64,000 nt of DNA from NCBI GenBank assembly GCA_003255025.1, contig QANY01007439.1:1-64000 (forward strand). Direction: 5' to 3'. Positions within the stretch are counted from its first letter, which is position 1, and each line of letters begins with the position of its first letter. A program made the position numbers and the translations under genes. Positions 51,294 through 62,211 of this stretch are shown here, piece after piece. This DNA comes from Datisca glomerata (Eukaryota > Streptophyta > Magnoliopsida > Cucurbitales > Datiscaceae). The notes under the pieces were generated by a model. It worked only from the letters and a program-made list of their open reading frames with translations. It made no database searches and was not told the origin of the DNA.

Positions 51294-52630
51294 ATGTCTA
51301 CCATGGGCAACCCTATTACTTCTTTACTTGCACTTGAGAAACTAAACGGTGATAATTTCATAAGATGGAAATCAAATTTAAACTTGATGCTAACTTGTGA
51401 GAATCACAAATTTATTCTTACTAAGGAATGTTCTGAGGAGCCCGTAAGAATGTCAGGGACAAGTTTGATGCTTGGATTCAATTCAACAACAAAGCGAAGT
51501 GCTACATGTTTGTGAGCATGAATGATGTTCTGATAACCAAGCATGAGAGCATGGAGACTGCCTATGAGATTATGAAATCTCTATAGGTGATGTTTGGGCA
51601 GCAGTCTAATCAAAGTCGTCATGAGGCTACTAAGAGTTACATGACGACCAAGATGAAGAAAGGTACTTCTGTGAGCGAACATGATCAACATAATGCATGA
51701 GGTAGAAGTTCATGGGGTGACCATTGATGAACGAACTCAAGTCAACATTATACTTGAATCGGTCACACCTGCTTTTTCTGCGTTCACCACCAACTATGTT
51801 ATGAATAAGTTACAATTCAACATGATCCAATTGTTAAATGAACTGCAGACTTTTGTGTCACTTTATAAGAGTATGACCATAGAGGGAGTAAATATTGTTG
51901 AGCAAATGCCTTGTTCCACCGTTGTTAAAAGTAACAAGAGGAAGAAGATCAATGGTGAGGGCAAAATGTAAGAACAAGAAAGGGAAGAAATCCAAGACAT
52001 CGTCCAAAACTAAGAAGAACAAGAACGACAAAAAGCCCAGGGGAAAATGTTTCCATTATGGGGTTGAAGGTCATTGGAAGAGAAATTGTAACAAATATCT
52101 CTCCAAGCTGAAAAAGAAAGGTAAATATGATTTACTTGTACTTGAAGCTTGTTTGACAGAATATGATTTGTCATCCTAGATACTAAATTCAGGAGCCACT
52201 AACTATATATGTTCTTCTCTGCAGATGCTTGATTCATCTAGGGAGCTGGCTGATGGTGAGGCCATTATGAGAGTTGGCAGTGGTGCGCTCATTTCAGCGA
52301 AAGCATTAGGGACAGTCTGCCTTTATTTTAGAAATAATTATTTAGTTTTGAACGATGTTTATTATATTCCTGGATTTTCGAGGAATTTGATTTCTCTTCC
52401 GTTACTGCATGAACAATTTAATCCAGGTTTGGAATATTGGGTTGTAGTAAAGCACATTCTCAAGTATCTTAAGAGAACGACAAATTATATGCTTGTTTAT
52501 TTAGGTGAAGACCTGAACCCCACTGGATATACTAGTTCTGATTTTCAATCAAATAGAGATAATCAAAAGTAGACATATAGATCAGTATTTACCCTAGGTG
52601 GATGAACTGTAGTCTGGAGAAGTATCAAAC
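51294..52630 (+). pseudogene. copia-2 gag remnant fused to the RNase H tail
   Basis: Gag starts MSTMGNPITSLLALEKLNGD at 51294, then a frameshift after about 51470. The middle gag part is at 51681-51971 and the nucleocapsid in the next frame at 51895-52179. There the knuckle reads CFHYGVEGHWKRNC: the second Cys (codon 52057-52059) has become Tyr. Protease-side sequence (NDVYYIPGFSRNLISLPLLH) follows at 52225-52420. At about 52425 it jumps directly to pol C-terminal sequence (AVKHILKYLKRT-like), so the integrase and RT were deleted. Confidence 0.85.
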
Positions 52631-52990
52631 AATCCAGCATTGTGGATTCCACTATGGAAGCCGAATATATAGCGGCTTGTGAAGCTGCAAAAGAAGCGGT
52701 ATGGCTCATAAAGTTCTATACTGATTTGGAAGTAGTTTCAAATATGGACAAGCCACCGATCCTATATTGTGACAAGAGTTGGGCGTAGCTAATTCCAAAG
52801 AACCGATGAGTTAGAAGAAGGGAAAGCACATAGAGAGGAAATATCATCTTATAAGAAAGATCGTGCATCGAGGGAATGTGATTGTTATGAAGATAGCGTC
52901 AGATCAGAACCTGGCTGATTTTTTTATGAAGACACTTTCTCCGAAGTCATTTGAGGGCCGTGTGTGTAACATGGGGTTGAGAGAGATGCC
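52430..52990 (+). pseudogene. copia-2 RNase H remnant
   Basis: VVKHILKYLKRTTNYMLVYL (near 52450) and STMEAEYIAACEAAKEAVWL (near 52645-52705) are hallmark segments of the copia RNase H domain, which removes RNA during cDNA synthesis. There is a stop at 52570 and several beyond. It ends shortly before the polypurine tract (about 53005-53014, AAAGTGGGA). Confidence 0.85.
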
Positions 52991-53017
52991 CCATTTGCTT
53001 TAGGGAAAGTGGGATAT

Positions 53018-55225
53018 TGTTGGGGTAATACCCTCAAAACATGTGTATTGACACTTAATATGAAATATAATGGAAATACATTTTTCTTATAATTATTCTT
53101 CTAAATTATTGTTGAATACTTTATATAAATATCTGAAATTTCCATTAATGAAACTACGATCTTATGTTAGTACAAAAGAATTAAGATAACAGATTATGAA
53201 TAAAATTATCAGCAACATATTAAAGTATGAAATCTTTAGTGAATGGTTGTTATACGGTTCACTAAGCATTATGAATGCATGTGACCTAGATCTGGATCAT
53301 TGATGTGGATAAACATCTTATTGAAGGTACTTTATATAATAAAATTATATATGACATGACCGATGTGAATTAATATCTTTATTAACTTACGTTTATCATA
53401 AAGATTTAATACACATCAATCTAATGATCATATGTAGATTAGTCTGAATCCTGAGTAGTCATGAAATCATGTACATGTCTACTGGATCTTTTGATTGACT
53501 CGTTAATGTTTGTTTGTAAAATAGGCTAGTGACTTTTATTTTGGAGATTCAGTGATGTAGATAGCTTGGAACATGAACCTACAAGATTTGGAATCCAAGC
53601 TTTCCTGACGGATCGTATATTGGTTCTCTTAGGTGTTAATTCTGGAACTGAATTGTTATTGAGCTTAAATTTATAATATGATTATAAATTAGCAATTCGC
53701 TATTGAATTAATGGTAGTTAAGGATCAAGAGCTCATTAGAAGGGTAAAATGATAATTTGGACTAATTCTAATATACGAACCAATAATTGGAGGAAAAAAC
53801 TACGCGAAATGATTATATCAATGGACTACACGAGAATACTCTGTAAATACATTTTATAATCTCTAAGAGTGAAATTTCATATTTATAGTGGAGTAATAAT
53901 GGAATTAATAAATAAGATTATTTAATTAAAAAGTTTAATTAATAATCTGATTTATTGAAGCTTGCCATTATAGGTCCATGGTCCCCAAGTCACCTCTGCA
54001 CTACAAAGTCTAGTGTATGAATATTTCAGGACATGAGAAAATGACTGACTTGCAGAAAAGAATTTTTATTTTGGGGAAAGTACATAATTATGAGATAATT
54101 ATGTGTGATTCATTAATTAATTTATTTATATATAAATTTTGGAAATTACACACACACACACACATATATATAATTATATCGATTAATTTTTTAATTATCG
54201 ATAAATGAGATAATATCTAATTTATGAAATTAGATCATTATAAATTATTATTAGATAATAATTTGAATCAACTCAATCTGTTATTTATGAACTAACAGAT
54301 AAGTTAGCTGATATGGATAATAAGATATGTTAATTTTGAATTAACGGATATCCTATATATTTCTGATTAAAATAAATATTTAATTCCCAGTAATTGCCAC
54401 GTGTCAATCACTAATTGGGAATAAAAGATTGACATGGGCTATTGTAGTTCCACATGGCATTATAGGAGTAAGGGTGGCACTACAGTAGTGCCATGACATA
54501 TAGTACCGTGAGGCACTATGATGACTCACGGCAATTGCAGTGCCGTGTGGCATTGCAGTTGTGCACAAATTACAGTGGGTCCACTGCAAATGATAATTTT
54601 GAAATTAAATATTATTTTCAGTTTATTCATAAAAATCCAATATGTCATTATCTACAAAATATATAGATATTATTCTAATGACCTCAGTAGGAGAAAGAGA
54701 TTGACAAACACAGTTGTTATCAGGGTGATTTTTCTCTGTGATTAAAAAGTTAATCAAGAACACTGAAAGAATAATCATCATATTCTTTTAGAGTGTTGTC
54801 TCACTAAATTAATCTTTCTCAGTAAATCTCTAGATCTCATGTGTTGAGTACATCTAGAGATTGAAGAAGGTGTCTTTGAATTTCTATATGTCCACACACG
54901 TCCTACTGTGTTTGAGGATTAGCTTGGAAGATCATAGTGTGGATCTCGAAATCCATTGTTCGTGAGAACGAAGGATCATTGATTTGCGAGGATGCTTGAT
55001 GTAGACTACAAGAGATATATGATTTGTATCCATGTATGTCTTCGAATTAATATATAAATATATAATGGATCCTAATTGAAAAGAGTTTTCAATAAAAGTT
55101 TTTATTTTGGACACTGTTGCGTCGCGCTTATTTTCATTTTATCCAAAAAAAAACATACGATTCATGTTTAATTAATTTTTAACCAACCATCACGCCTTCA
55201 CCGCACAAGCGCCGCGTTTCCAACA
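53018..55225 (+). repeat. copia-2 3' LTR
   Basis: It starts TGTTGGGGTAATACCC and ends TTTCCAACA (TG...CA), about 2.21 kb, homologous to 47796-50189. It carries the hairpin cluster at 54440-54560 and a single CA/TA block at 54149-54172. The 61- to 75-residue open frames within it are non-coding LTR sequence. Confidence 0.92.
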
Positions 55226-55830
55226 TAAAATACTAAGTTTAGATTACGACCTAGAGTTAATGGGAAATGTAGTCAGAGCCTATTGTGAAGGACTTCAAAT
55301 CAAGAATTGGCTGTCAAAATCCTATTACTCACAAGGGAACATTCAGGCGGAAAGATCATATAGAACAATCCTGGAAAGCTTGAAAAAATGGCTAGAATCT
55401 GCCAAATGAAAATGGGTAGAAAAGTTACCTACAATACTGTGGGCCTATAAAATAACCCCGAGGAAACCAACTTGAGAAACGCCTTTCTTCTTGGCATGTG
55501 TGGCTGAAGCCATCATACCAGTCAAAATTGGAAGCCCAACGATGAGTTCAAACTTAGACGAATCTGAGAATTCATAGTTGATGAAGGAAAATCTTGATTT
55601 TCTTGAAGAAAGAAGAGAAACAGAACTAATCAGACTAGCCAACTTCAACCAGAAGTAAAAATCCTACTTTCAAAAAAGAATCAGCAAATAGGAATTCCAA
55701 GTAGGTGAACTAGTGCTGAAAAAAGTCTTTCAATCTGGAGAAGGAAAGCTGGGACCTAACCGGGAAGGACCCTACATAATCAGCAAGATCGGTGGAAATT
55801 AACACTACTTTCACACAATGGAAGAATGCA
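55226..55830 (+). pseudogene. gypsy-2 integrase, C-terminal half
   Basis: This continues the core interrupted at 47795: KILSLDYDLELMG follows, then YYSQGNIQAERSYRTILE (catalytic Glu region), LPTILWAYKITPR, and the C-terminal LGPNREGPYIISKIGGN near 55750-55800. Scattered stops are present. It shows that the two parts flanking copia-2 were once one gene. Confidence 0.85.
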
Positions 55831-55858
55831 AATAGTTGGCAAACCGTGGAATGCACCT

Positions 55859-56093
55859 CACTATAATGGGCATCCGTTCTCTAAAGAAAACTTGGGGCCA
55901 CAACTCTACAATGAGTCCCAGTCCTTGAGAATAATTTACACTACAATAGACATTTGTTCTTTGTAGAAAATATGGGGCCACAACTCTATAATGAGCTTAA
56001 GTCCCCTAGAATTTATTGTGCTACAATGTACATCTATTTTCAAAAGGAAACTGGAATAAGGGCTCTATGATGAGCCAACGCCCCCTAAAACGA
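55859..56093. repeat. Tandem repeat of 80 bp, three units, after gypsy-2 pol
   Basis: Units start at 55859 (CACTATAATGGGCAT), 55939 (CACTACAATAGACAT) and 56019 (TGCTACAATGTACAT), each with GGGCCACAACTCTAYAATGAG-type sequence in the middle. The third unit is the most diverged. It lies just past the integrase stop. Confidence 0.85.
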
Positions 56094-57012
56094 GATGAAA
56101 ACATTGCAAAAAGTATAAGTCCTTAAAATGGAAAACTCTACGAAAGCGGTCGTTCTATCGAAAAGGAAAAGACTTTGCAAGAATGGAAGATCATGGGAAA
56201 TGTATGTCTGGCAGAAAAGTAGTATAAAAAGGCAAAAAGAAGACTAAAGTAAAGGAACTCAAGAAAGGCATGTGAAGAAACTAAAGCATTCATTGATTAA
56301 GAAGGAAATTACACCAGTTCATAAAAAACTACTATAACCAAAGAAAAGATCATGAAATGACAATGGGGACATCAGAGGGCTCAATGGGACGAGCCATATC
56401 TTCTGGAAGCTCGGTTGAAGGATAAGTGACAAGGTTTAGAACATGAGACGTATACTCATCAGAAAGGAGATGCCTAGGGGGACAAGGGCGAGGCCATCAC
56501 GATAGGTGAAGCTAAATGGCCTACTTTGTCCGTCTCAGGTGCTGAAGTAGATCTAGAGAGATTAGATTGAGGATGGACATTCTGGCTGCTAGCACCCCGA
56601 TCATTGCTCATATTATTCTCATGGCGTCGCGGGGAGAAAAGAGAAGTTGCAAGTCATTTTATTCTTCTTCCTTGTCTGACTCCGTACATAAAGATGAACT
56701 CCCAACATATGATGGAAGTAGGCGAGGATATGGGATTGACCAGAAAAATGTATAGGAATGGAGACGAGGACTAGAATGGCTGATGGAGTGTCAGGAACAG
56801 AGGCGGTCGTTACCTCCTTACTTAGATCAAGAAAAAGATGCTAGTCTCAGATCTAGTAATGGAATGCGATGGAAATACACCCAACATTTTCTTGGAATGA
56901 AGAGGCCTTGGTGTTTGGCCATTTGTCTAGAGAAAATGGCAATGATTAGCCAATGGAAAATAAGTATTTAAAAAAACAGAAGAAAGAAAAGCAATGGGGA
57001 AACAGAGTTTAG
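56094..57012 (+). other. Unassigned segment downstream of gypsy-2 pol
   Basis: This is purine-rich sequence with two small open frames (56567-56755 and 56783-56971) whose translation I cannot relate to any family. By position it may be the 3' non-coding part of gypsy-2, or the site of an extra ORF. No 3' LTR is present before the next element begins. Confidence 0.4.
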
Positions 57013-60000
57013 GTCGATCGGGATGAATACATTTTTATTTTCATGTCGTGTGTTATAACTTTAGTCCTTATATTTTTAATGATGTGGCATTATATTTCAA
57101 CCATGTGATATACAATAATTTTTATATTTGAGGGGTCCCTTTGTGATTTTATGAATAAATATGTATTTAGACAACATAAGGGTAATTTTGTCAGCTTCTA
57201 GTTCCCTCCCACTCCTAAATTCATTATGTATGATGCATGTACAAATTTTTATGTCATGTGCATGTTATTAAGTGTAATTTATGTTATTAGGGTTATAATA
57301 TGTTTTTGGAAATTATTATTCTCAATGCCAATTTTTTTAGGGATTTTGATTTTGTAGGGTTTGTTATTCTTTTAGCCTTTGGAGACTATACGATATTAGG
57401 CTTTAATCTCTCCCCCCTTAGGTTGGCCGAACCCCCCCCCCCCCTTTAGAAATTATTTTCCTTTCCTAAACACGTAGTGTTAGAGATTTAGTAAGTTTCG
57501 TAAGTGTTAGCCTTGTATATGGGTTTCTTAATCTCCTTGCACTCATTACCACTCTCTTCCCTCTTCTCATAGGCAGAACTTCCCTCTTTCCCCCTCTCTT
57601 GTGTGTAGTGCGACATCACTCTCTGCCCCTCTTGTGTGCAACAACCCCCTTTGTCTCCTTTTCCCCCTCTTATGTCCGGCATCTCTCTCTCCCTCACACT
57701 CGTGCATAACCTCCTTTGTTTGCACGACAATCTCCTCTCTTGCTCACTATCTAAGAGCCCTATTATCTAAGAAGTATTAAGCTCAAGGCAGCGACGGTTG
57801 TGGCACAAGACGTAGACCATGTTCATTTTAGATCGCACTTTTGGTAGACTAATATTGTCTTTTTTTATCAACATAAATGATATAGTTTTGTTTGACATGT
57901 TTTTTTATGTTTAATTTTGAATAACACTTAGATTTAAGACCAATACTATGATTATTTATGTTACATGAACCGTTTTCGAATACGAAAGAAACGTTACAAG
58001 GAAAATTTGACCTTTTCATAAAAACTGGGAATTTTAAAAATATCTGTATACAGTGACAACGAATTAATGTTTTGCAACACATACAAATAAGTTTGAACCT
58101 GAACTTTTGGAAGCTTCTAGTTTGTACAGGGGAAACAAATTTTGATATCCAAATTTAGGGTTGATTCAAATCGGTTTGACCTAAATATTTTACGATATTA
58201 TTCTAATAGTATCTTTAGTAATTATGTAAATTTTTAGAATTTTTTTACTAGTTTTGCTTACTGAAACATATTTTCTAACGATACTGATGGACTTGAAAAA
58301 AGTCAGTTTTCTGTGACGAACTAGTTTTCAAGTTTTGTCAACCCAATCCTCCTCAGAATATTACAATATTAATAAGGTGAAGCTCTAATATATTTGAGGT
58401 CATCGAGTAATAAATTTATATTTTTTAGGAAAACCTAGTTGAAGTTGTGTCAGTTTTTACCGAGTCAACGCTTAGTGTTAGTTTCCATTTTTGCATATCG
58501 TATTGTACTGACTAGTATAGTGCTATTCGTTTCAGGAGTTTCACTTTCATAATTTCTTTAGCGGGAGATCAATTTAGTGAAATCTTACATATGTAACTTC
58601 ATGTTTGTTTTGCTATGTCTGAAAATCGTAGAATAAAATTCTGATCTCTTTTCCTTGTTTGATTACTATTTTGGGATGTATTCATTATGTTGTTGTTCTT
58701 TATTTTGGATAATGATGGATTGCATGATGCTGAAACTTGATAATGAAATTAGATGTAAGATATGAAAGACTATTGCATGATCATGTAACATAAAATACTG
58801 TGTCGTTAGAGTCACGTACCCACCAACTCTATTTTGATTGCCTTGTCCTTCGAGAAATGTCTATGTGTTATCTCATCCTTCGGGAAAGGGTCTGTAAATA
58901 TGTTATGGTTAGTTTAATGGGAAGGAAATTATTGCAACGGGTTCCACCTTTTTTAGCGGAACGGTACTAGTGAGAAAGGTCACATGTACGTACCTTACAA
59001 ACTAACGAATCTTACCGATGGATAATTCTGTTCTGATATGGGTGTGATGGCAAGATCTAAAGGAAGTTGGATAGCGTCTCTTTAAGGAAAGACATGAACG
59101 ATCTAAATGAATGATAAGTCGTCTACATAAAACTCTGTAAAATAAAATGATATGCATTGTATGTGATTGCTTTTGTGTGACATTATGTATGTACGTTTTT
59201 ACTTATTGAGTATATTTTTACACTCACTCCATTTTATACTTAAATTTACATATGAGGAAGATTCTTTCGTTTCGGACGAAGTCAAGAGTCTTTGGCACGT
59301 GACAAAGTGTAACGGCCCAAAAATTTATCCGAAATTTCTTTTAATAATTTATGCATCAAACTTGTAGAAGCTCATTCAATTTTTTTTTTAACTAATCACA
59401 CTGGAAACTAAATTTAAACAAAGCCTGATTAATTACGCAAAATTCCGAAGGTCAAATTCCGGCAGATTACTAAGTCATAATTGTCTAACGAAAGATAAAT
59501 AAATAAAAGTTAGTAAACTTTAACGAATTGAAATAAAAGTTCTAATGTTTTCTAAACAGACGACTTTGACTTAGTCCCGTGCCAGAGAGTATAAAAATAA
59601 ACCCAGTAAAAAAATCGTACATATATAATTTCACACAAAGGCAATCACGTACAACGCATTTCATTCGATCTTACAGAGTTTTACTTACACAATTTATCAT
59701 TCATTCATAATGTTCGTTACTTTCCTTACAGAGATGTTGGCCGACTTTCATTAGAGCTCACCACCACACCCTTATCAGAACATAATTATCCGTCGGTAAG
59801 ATTCGTTAGTGTGTAGGTACATACAAGTGACCTTTCTCACGAGTACCACTCCGCACCTTCGAAAAGGTGGAACCAGTTGCAAGAATTCCTTCCTACAAAA
59901 CTAACCACAACATATTTACAAATCCTCTCTCGAAGGATGAGGTATCACACAAACCTTTCTCGAAGAACAAGGCAACCAAAACAGAGTTTGTGGGAGTTAC

Positions 60001-60113
60001 GTGATCATACAATAGTCTTTCATATCTTATATCAAATTTCTTTACCAAGTTTCAGAATCATATAACATATTATTATTCATAATAAAGTATGACATCATAA
60101 TGAACACGTCACA

Positions 60114-61247
60114 AAATAACAACCAAACAAGGAAAAGATATCAGAATTTATTCTACTATTTTCAGACATAGCAAAACAAACAAGTAGTTCGTATGTAAGA
60201 TTTCACTTACCTGATCTCCTACTAAAGAAACTATGAAAGTGGAACTCTTGAAACAATAGCACTATTTATTCATTGTAATACGATATATAAAAACTGAAAC
60301 TAACACCAAGCACTGGCTCGGTAAAAACTGACGCAACTTAAACTAGGGTTTTCCTAAAATTCTAAACTTCTAATCTCCTACTAAAGAAACTATGAAAGTG
60401 GAACTCTTGAAACAATAACACTATTTATTCATTGTAATACGATATATAAAAACTGAAACTAACAGCAAGCACTGGCTCGGTAAAAACTGACGCAACTTAA
60501 ACTAGGGTTTTCCTAAAATTCTAAACTTCTCATTGGTTGACCTCTAATACATTAGGGCTTCACAAACTAAATTTTGTAGTATTGTGAGAGGGATTGGTTT
60601 GTCAAAATGCAAAGACTATTTCGTCACATAAAACTATTTTTTTCCAAGTATGGTATTACCATTTGAAAATATATTTCTATAAGCAAACCTTGTCGAAAAC
60701 TTTTGCAAATTTACAGAGTTACTAAAGATACATTATTTTAAAAGTTTTAGATAAACCGAGTTGATCTCAGTAAGAAATAACCCTAAATTTGGATATCAAA
60801 AAATTGTTTTCCCCTTTACGAAACAGAAACTTTAAAAAATTATATAAAATCAAAGAGATCAAAGAATTTTGATCTATTTTTACTACAATACGTGATTAAA
60901 TAACAACCAAACAAGGAAAAGATATCAGAATTTATTCTACTATATTCAGACATAGCAAAACAAACAAGTAGTTCGTATGTAAGATTTCACTTACCTGATC
61001 TCCTACTAAAAAAACTATGAAAGTGGAACTCTTGAAATAATAGAACTATTTATTCATTGTAATACGATATATAAAAACTGAAACTAACACCAAGCACCGG
61101 CTCGGTAAAAACTGACGCAACATAAACTAGGGTTATCCTAAAATTCTAAGCTTCTCATTGGTTGACCTCTAATACATTAGGGCTTCACAAACTAAATTTT
61201 GTAGTATTCTGAGAGGGAGTGGTTTGTCAAAATGCAAAGACCATTTC
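60114..61247. repeat. Spaced direct duplication with 784-bp offset
   Basis: The block beginning AAATAACAACCAAACAAGG at 60114 recurs at 60898 and runs, with few differences, to about 61247. 60625-60897 lies between the two. Copy 1 carries the unit once, so the duplication happened within copy 2 and replaced the CT-rich part seen in copy 1. Confidence 0.9.
60214..60531. repeat. 159-bp tandem duplication
   Basis: Unit 60214-60372 is repeated at 60373-60531 with only a few differences (for example AATAGCAC versus AATAACAC), so the duplication is recent. Copy 1 and the third relative at about 60998-61155 have the unit once. Confidence 0.95.
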
Positions 61248-61279
61248 TAAGAGTTTAGGAAAGGAAAACTCATTTCCAA

Positions 61280-61281
<2 letters not shown>

Positions 61282-61312
<31 letters not shown>
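61282..61312. repeat. Poly-G tract of 31 bases
   Basis: An uninterrupted G run in copy 2 of element X. The homologous site in copy 1 has a run of 13 C on the plus strand at 57432-57444. Next to it the word CGGCCGA / TCGGCCG is conserved. Confidence 0.95.
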
Positions 61313-61314
<2 letters not shown>

Positions 61315-62006
61315 CGGCCGATGCTGAGGGGAAGGGGAAAAATAATAAAACCCTAATATACAAAGTCTTTAAAGTTACAACAACAAACCCTTAAAAAGTC
61401 GGCATAAAAAATAATTCTTGAAAAAATACTATAACCCTAATAGAATAAAGTCACACTTAATAACACGCACATGACATAAAAAAATTTGTACATGCAGCAT
61501 ATATAATGAAATTAGGCATGGGAGGAAAATGACCAAAATGCCCTTATGTTGATGAGAGCATTTTTATTTAAAAATCGTAAAGGAACCCCTCAAATATCAA
61601 AATATAATATATTACGTAGTTGAAATGTATTGTCACATTAATAAAAAGATAAAGGCTAAAGTTATAACCCAAGCCTTTGAAAAAATTGCTCTCATCCCGA
61701 TCGGCCATACAGTAGGGGTGTTACACTAAGTCACATTCATTTTTTTTGGAACATTAGAAATTTGATTTTTGTTTTGTTAAAGTTTAACTATTTCCAATTA
61801 TTTGCATTTGTTAGACAATTATGACGTAGTAATCTGACATTATATGATGTTTTAAAATTTATTCGAACTAAAACAAACTTTGTTTGAGTTTTAATTTCCC
61901 ACATGATTAGTTTTAAACCAAAAAAAATTGACCTAGCTCCCGCGAGCTTTGTTTTATTTGCATAAATTATTAAAGGAAATTTTGTACATCTTTTTAGGCT
62001 ATTACA

Positions 62007-62211
62007 TAAAGACTTACTGAAAACGCGCCATTTACGGAGAGCAATCCAACAGCCTTCACCGCTTCAGTTTCCCCTGATGTTTAAGACATCCCTCTCCCAC
62101 ATCCTTTTTCTCCCTTTAGAAGTTCCTTTATTAGAGCACCCCTTCTATCAATCTTAGGGGAGATATCGTAATTCTCCCTGCGTGATTTAAGTAAACTAGT
62201 ATTTTTAAGTT
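62007..62211. other. Short spacer before the right-hand Athila-like LTR
   Basis: About 200 bp between element X and the LTR. No gene seen. Confidence 0.4.

Larger units (their letters stand above)
47796..55225 (+). mobile_element. copia-2: internally deleted Ty1/copia element nested in gypsy-2 integrase
   Basis: This is a 7.4-kb plus-strand element with both LTRs, an initiator-Met primer-binding site, a polypurine tract and a shortened gag-pol. Target-site duplication: GAAAA at 47791-47795 and TAAAA at 55226-55230 (one mismatch). Joining the flanks restores the integrase reading frame across the site. It belongs to the same family as copia-1 but is in the opposite orientation. Confidence 0.92.
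59308..61725 (-). repeat. Element X copy 2: solo-LTR-like insertion in inverse orientation
   Basis: A 2418-bp unit with TGTAAC at the left end and GTTACA at the right end. Flanks are CAAAG (59303-59307) and CTAAG (61726-61730), a 5-bp target duplication with one mismatch. The intact target in the paralogous sequence of copy 2 itself (minus strand, near 59570) reads CTAAG, so the left copy mutated. TGTAAC...GTTACA ends with 5-bp duplications are usual for plant gypsy LTRs. No gag or pol lies inside, so a solo LTR is the likeliest identity. The minus orientation is assigned relative to copy 1. Confidence 0.8.
57013..62006 (+). mobile_element. Solo-LTR-like element X copy 1, split by copy 2
   Basis: The two parts 57013-59307 and 61726-62006 together are collinear with the reverse complement of 59308-61725. 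The right end (GGCTATTACA at about 62006) corresponds to the GGGCCGTTACA end of copy 2. The outer left end has diverged or is truncated by a few dozen bases. No coding sequence for retroelement proteins is found in it, so it behaves like a solo LTR. A C13 run is at 57432-57444. It has an additional CT-rich segment (57480-58070) that copy 2 lacks. Confidence 0.75.

Noticed and set aside
57488..57730. 80-residue Lys/Glu/Arg-rich ORF on the minus strand
   Set aside because: It derives from a CT-rich stretch of element X copy 1 and has no conserved content.
57013..62006. Terminal inverted repeats of a large Mutator-like or foldback DNA transposon
   Set aside because: The right arm is bounded by a 5-bp target duplication, and copy 1 continues beyond it (61726-62006). 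The structure is one LTR-like element inserted into another, not two ends of one DNA transposon.
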